Of a stretch of DNA of 64,000 bases, positions 59,920 through 64,000 are shown piece after piece (the first letter of the stretch is position 1; each line of letters starts with the position of its first letter). The DNA is from Sinohyriopsis cumingii (taxonomy: Eukaryota > Mollusca > Bivalvia > Unionida > Unionidae), in the NCBI GenBank assembly GCA_028554795.2, contig CM068838.1, positions 127,438,428 to 127,502,427 on the forward strand, given 5' to 3'. The notes under the pieces are model-generated. The model did no database searches and had not been told where the DNA came from. It saw only the letters and a list, made by a program, of their open reading frames with translations. The position numbers and the translations under genes were made by a program.

Positions 59920-62900
59920 GATGATCATGGTTGGGTATTTATCGATGTGTCAATCCATATCGAAGGGTTCTATATCACTCATGGGTGATTCGGCCGATCC
60001 AATCCCTATTAAAGTTTTACGGGACACAGGAGCTTCTCAGTCTTTTATTATCAGGTGCTTTGCCTATTTCTGAGAATTCTTCTTCTAATGAGGGTGTTCT
60101 TAAACAGGACGTCGAGTGTAGTAAATTTGTCATCAGACTTAGTCTCAGTACCTGTGATAATTGCAACAGTCCATTCCTTGCCCATTTATGGCATTCATTT
60201 AATAATAGGCAATGCTCTAGCTGGAAATAAGATTGTGGTTAATACACTTGCAAATGACAAGTCTTGATTGGATCCGAAGGCTGGTCGTATTGGAAATGAA
60301 AGGCCACATTTATACCCAGGATGTGCAGTTATTATAGATATGGCAAAGAAAGCTCTTGAGAATGATTGTGATCAAGAAGTATTCCTTTAGCTGACAAAAT
60401 TATTAGTCGGGCTTTTAATAGGGTCATTTTCACTTTTTTTGGATGAATTAAATGGTATTGGTCAGTGATCCTCTTTCTACTACCCATACTCTTTATACTT
60501 ATCAGGGTGACAAGCGAGAATCACTTGTCATCAAACAGGAAGAGAATCATGAAATCTCTTGTTTGTTTTAAAGAGCCAGTAGTGAAATAGAAGGCACAGA
60601 ACTACATGATTGTTTTACCATTAAAAATTGGATTCTTATAAGAAACTGGAGACCACCTGAGGCAGCCGCTGGTGACGAGTGGTCAGTGAACTATCAAATT
60701 GTAGTTCCAAAATCGTACAGACAGAAAATTCTTAGTCTAACCCATGAACTCCTTTGGCTGATAATGTAGGGATTAATTAGACTTATCACAAGATCTTGAA
60801 GAACTTGTATTACCCAAAAATTACAAGTGATGTTTGTAAATACTGCAGATCTTATCACACTTGACAAATGGATGGGAAACCCAATCAGAAGATACCTCAG
60901 GCTTATCTGCAACCTATTCCTGCATTTCACAAACCGTTTAACAGAATAATGGTAGAATGTCTCGGTCCCTTACCTACGATCAAGTGAGGTAACCAATATT
61001 TGCTGAACACAATGTTTGAGTCAACAAGATTCCCAAAGGCAATTCCTTTGAGAAATATTCAAACGAAAACGTTAGTAAAAGCTTTCATAAAGTGTTATAC
61101 TCAATTTGGCTTTCTTATATCTGTAAAATATGATCAAAGGTCAAATTATATGTCTGGAATATTCCAGCAAGTTATGCACAAAATAAGCATCCAACAATTC
61201 AAGTCTTCTGCCTATCAACTTGAGAGTCGAGGGTCTTTAAAAACAATTTCATCAAACTTTAAAAAATATGACTCGGTCATATTGTTTTGATACAGGTAAT
61301 TATGAAGGAATCAGTTCAAGGAAATCTTTATTATTCAGTCGCACTGAACTAGTTTTTTGTGCGTGGACCGTTGAAGTTGTTAAAAGAGAAACTTCATTCT
61401 AATGAAGATGCCAAGATTAATCTTCTCGATTATGTTTCCAAATTTAAGTATAAGTGGTCAAATATTGTGAGGTTGCACAAACTATTCTGCACTGTACTCA
61501 ATCAAATATGAAATTAAGGTATGATAAAAAGTTATAAAGGAAAGCAGTCATCAGACCCGTGAGAGAGTTCTGGCTCTCTTGCCCGTACCACAAAATCCTC
61601 TTTATGAGAAGTATTATGGTTCTTACACAGTTGAAAAGAAAGTTAATTATTTAAATTATGTCATAAATGCTCCTGGGAGGCCCAAAACAAAAACAAATGT
61701 ACCATATAAATATGTTAAAGGCGTATGTTGATATAGATAGCCAGGTTAATGATGCAATTATTTATTTGTACCTGTCCCACACCCTAAGGATAAAAGCGAT
61801 GGAATGTAATCGAACTCTGTTTACTTTGGAGTAACAAATCTTCGGAATAGATAGAGGTTTACTAATCTGGACCAGAAACTTTCACATCTGCAGCAACAAG
61901 AAAAGAATGAATTAAAGCAGTGATTCATTGGATATGAGCACTTATTTCCAGATGTTCAACAAAGAGCAAATAAAATCAACCACGACATTGAAATTGTAAA
62001 TTTCACACCTGTGAAAGTACACCCGTACAAGATGAATCCTCTCAAGCAGGAATGTTTGCCAAAGAAATTCAGTATTTGCTGGATAATGATTTCATAGAAA
62101 CAAGTAAAAGTGACGGGAGTTCCCCAAGTCTAATTGTTCTTAAAGCAGACAAAACTTTCCACATTTCAATTCATTATAGAAAGGTGAGCAGTTTGAATAA
62201 ATCGATTCATTTTAAACACCAGGAATCGATGACTGCATCGATAAAATTGAAAATGCAAAGTATGTCACAAAATTTGACCTTCTGAAATAATTTTGGCAAA
62301 TTCCACTGTCGGAAAGGGTAAAGGAAATTTCGTCATTCGTGACTCCAGATGGACTTTATCAATATAAAGTGATGCCGTTTCTGATGAAAGGTTCGCCTAG
62401 TACTTTTCAACGTTTAATGAACATTGATTACATATGGTCTAGACAATCGAGATGCTTACATCGATGATGTCCTCACCTACAACGACACATATAAAGATCA
62501 TTTAGAGACAATTCGGAAATGTTTTGACAGATTTAATGGTGCAAATTTGACAATTAATTTATCGAAAGGTGTGTTTTGCTTTGGTTGTGATACATTTCTA
62601 AGACATATAGTGAGAATATGACAAGTTGAACCTATAGATGCTAAGGAGAAGGCTATCCCTGAATTCCCTGTGCCTATATTTTGGGTATTACTGGATACTA
62701 TCGGAAATGTTCCACTTTTATTCATAATTGCTGAGCTCCTGACAAATGTGTTGAGCAAAGAAACCAAAGGTTTCTTTGGTCTGAAAAATGTAAGGAGGCT
62801 TTTGATAGGTTAAAGGCCATACGTAAAAGTGCACCAGTTCGTACAGCTCCTACTTTCACTCAATCGTTTAAATTGTCTGTTGACGCAAGTGATGTTGGGG

Positions 62901-63235
62901 CTGGAGCAGTATTGATTCAAGAGGACATAAATGGTATAGATCATCCAGTGTGTTATTGCTAGAATAAATTAAAAAAGCAGCAGATAAATTATTCCACAAT
63001 CGAGAAGAAATGTTTGGCTTTGATATTATCATTACAGCACTTTGAAGTCTACATTAGTTCAGCTCCTTCTCCGATTATTGTGATTTGTGATCACAACCCC
63101 CATACATTCATCAGCAAGATAAAAAAGAAATTAGAGATCATTAAGCTAGAGACTGATGTTGCAGTAATATAATGTTGACATTAGGCACATCAAGGGAAAA
63201 GACAATTTAATCGCAGATGCACATTCACGTGTATA
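59920..63235 (+). pseudogene. pol: GMR1-like retrotransposon pol, copy C
   Basis: Protease with an intact DTGASQ (DTG at 60023-60031), frame broken soon after. Integrase zinc-finger region about 60770-60900 (CKYCRSYHT), core with an open piece at 61000-61290, preceded by the same TGA as in copy B. Integrase C-terminal part about 61340-61720, including VPYKYVKGV near 61700. RT from about 62030 with an open 77-codon start (62052-62285), FDLL then a stop in place of a glycine or lysine codon, and YIDD at 62457-62468. RNase H about 62850-63230 with VDASDVGAGAVLIQ (about 62879-62920), FEVYISSAPSPIIVICDH and the DNLIADAHSRV end. It is the least interrupted copy around the catalytic motifs but still has many stops and frameshifts. 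Confidence 0.85.
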
Positions 63236-63361
63236 TAAATATATTGTTTCATAAATACTTTGTAACATTCATAAGATTGCGTCTTATGTATTTTTTTGTT
63301 GCCACATCTTTCCTTCTAGTAAAAAGAAAACTTTATTGCATAACTCTTTCTTTTTCTTTAT

Positions 63362-63370
63362 GCGCGGAAG
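63362..63370 (+). other. Polypurine tract before the LTR, unit 3
   Basis: GCGCGGAAG, one purine lost relative to unit 2, directly before the LTR start. Confidence 0.5.
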
Positions 63371-64000
63371 TACTATATATATTAATTTAATTGTTTGTTT
63401 GTTAGTTTTACTTTGTTTTAAATTTCACTACATGCTGTTGTAGTGTAACATTGTATGCAGGACCTGACCTTCTCCAAAACCGAGTTCTTTTGTGCTGGAC
63501 CTGATTGACCTTTTTATATCATTTTATGTTAAGAAGTAACACATAGCTAAATTATTCTCTCTTGTGTATGCACGTAATATCAGAATCTTTATTAATAGAA
63601 GCAGTTAATATGTTTCTTTGGGTCCGGATTTTGTAATTTCCTAAGTGAGTTTTACAGGTTATGGTTTTGATTTGTTAAAATCATGATTATACAAGAAATT
63701 TATTTTCCATTGGGTAATTTGTTTTAGAAAATGCTAATTGTGACCTGATTTCAAGCATATAAATATATAATCTTGTAGATGATAGGACTGGGTCACTCGT
63801 GCTTTAAGATCTAGCACTTTCAAGCTGTATTATGTTGTGATCAGTTGCACTGAATTTTAATTTCTTCAAATTACTGATTTCGTGTCATTATTTTCTCTGG
63901 AAAGGCAAAAGTGCTCTGATAAAATTCTTGGATAGAAATATTCACTTGAATTTAAATTGAATTCAAACCTGGAATTACTTTTAGTCATTAATAGACTGTT
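63371..64000 (+). mobile_element. LTR-like region after unit 3, cut by window end
   Basis: TACTATATATATT (TG changed to TA) and onward sequence collinear with 50992-51610. The window ends just before the position of the next unit junction, so a fourth unit or a closing LTR may follow. Confidence 0.65.

Larger units (their letters stand above)
28345..64000 (+). repeat. Head-to-tail array of three LTR-linked units (10.9, 12.4, 12.4 kb)
   Basis: Matching landmarks recur in the same order and orientation: TATA region (28958, 39810, 52207), leader SINE (29780, 40635, 53038), small membrane ORF (30224, 41239, 53665), second SINE (30996, 42809, 55206), third SINE (32122, 44394, 56794), 64-bp minisatellite (32880, 45080, 57500), protease (about 35475, 47400, 59930) and RT YIDD codons (38070, 50195, 62457). 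Junctions fall in the LTR-like region near 39.2 and 51.6 kb, and the window ends just as a fourth junction approaches. Units 2 and 3 are about 95-98 percent alike in most compared stretches; unit 1 is more diverged and has two deletions. Confidence 0.85.

Noticed and set aside
28345-64000. Reading the three units as a host gene family with the membrane exon as last exon
   Set aside because: The conserved promoter and junctions lie in an LTR-like region bounded by a polypurine tract, and no additional upstream coding exon was found. It remains an alternative for the origin of the exon, not for the array as a whole.

Overview
The window looks like eukaryotic, animal DNA, probably from a mollusc or another lophotrochozoan. 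It is AT-rich, intron-bearing and full of microsatellites, tRNA-headed SINEs and decayed transposons, with no bacterial-style operons. The taxon is inferred from repeat style and from the single intact gene; I could not search a database.

Layout. 1-5.8 kb: a minus-strand graveyard holding a decayed copy of a widespread uncharacterised animal protein next to a decayed Ty3-type retrotransposon (copy D), itself split by a SINE. 5.8-16.1 kb: mostly noncoding, with simple repeats and SINE fragments. 16.16-17.17 kb: the only convincing full-length host gene, an intronless CDS for a 335-residue type II membrane protein that looks like a glycosyltransferase. 17.6-28.3 kb: a second graveyard (LINE RT fragment, pogo/Tigger transposase, piggyBac fragment, SINEs, two minisatellites, an inverted LTR).

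28.3-64 kb: the main feature is a head-to-tail array of three units of about 10.9, 12.4 and 12.4 kb. Each unit runs LTR-like promoter region, leader with a SINE, a small exon-like ORF for a 77-residue single-pass membrane peptide, two more SINEs, a 64-bp minisatellite rich in CACGTG, then a broken pol, then the next LTR-like region. The pol order is protease-integrase-RT-RNase H, the GMR1-like order (Ty3-type sequences in Ty1/copia-like order). No gag was recognised. The same SINEs sit at the same sites in all units, so the array arose by duplication of one already-degraded element, plausibly by unequal recombination between LTRs. Units 2 and 3 are closest to each other. All pol copies carry stops, frameshifts or deletions; two of the three small membrane ORFs are open.

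The most interesting lead is that membrane-peptide exon: it sits where gag would be expected, follows a good 3' splice acceptor, and lies downstream of a conserved TATA promoter. Whether it is a captured host exon, an element-encoded gene or neutral debris cannot be decided from this sequence alone.
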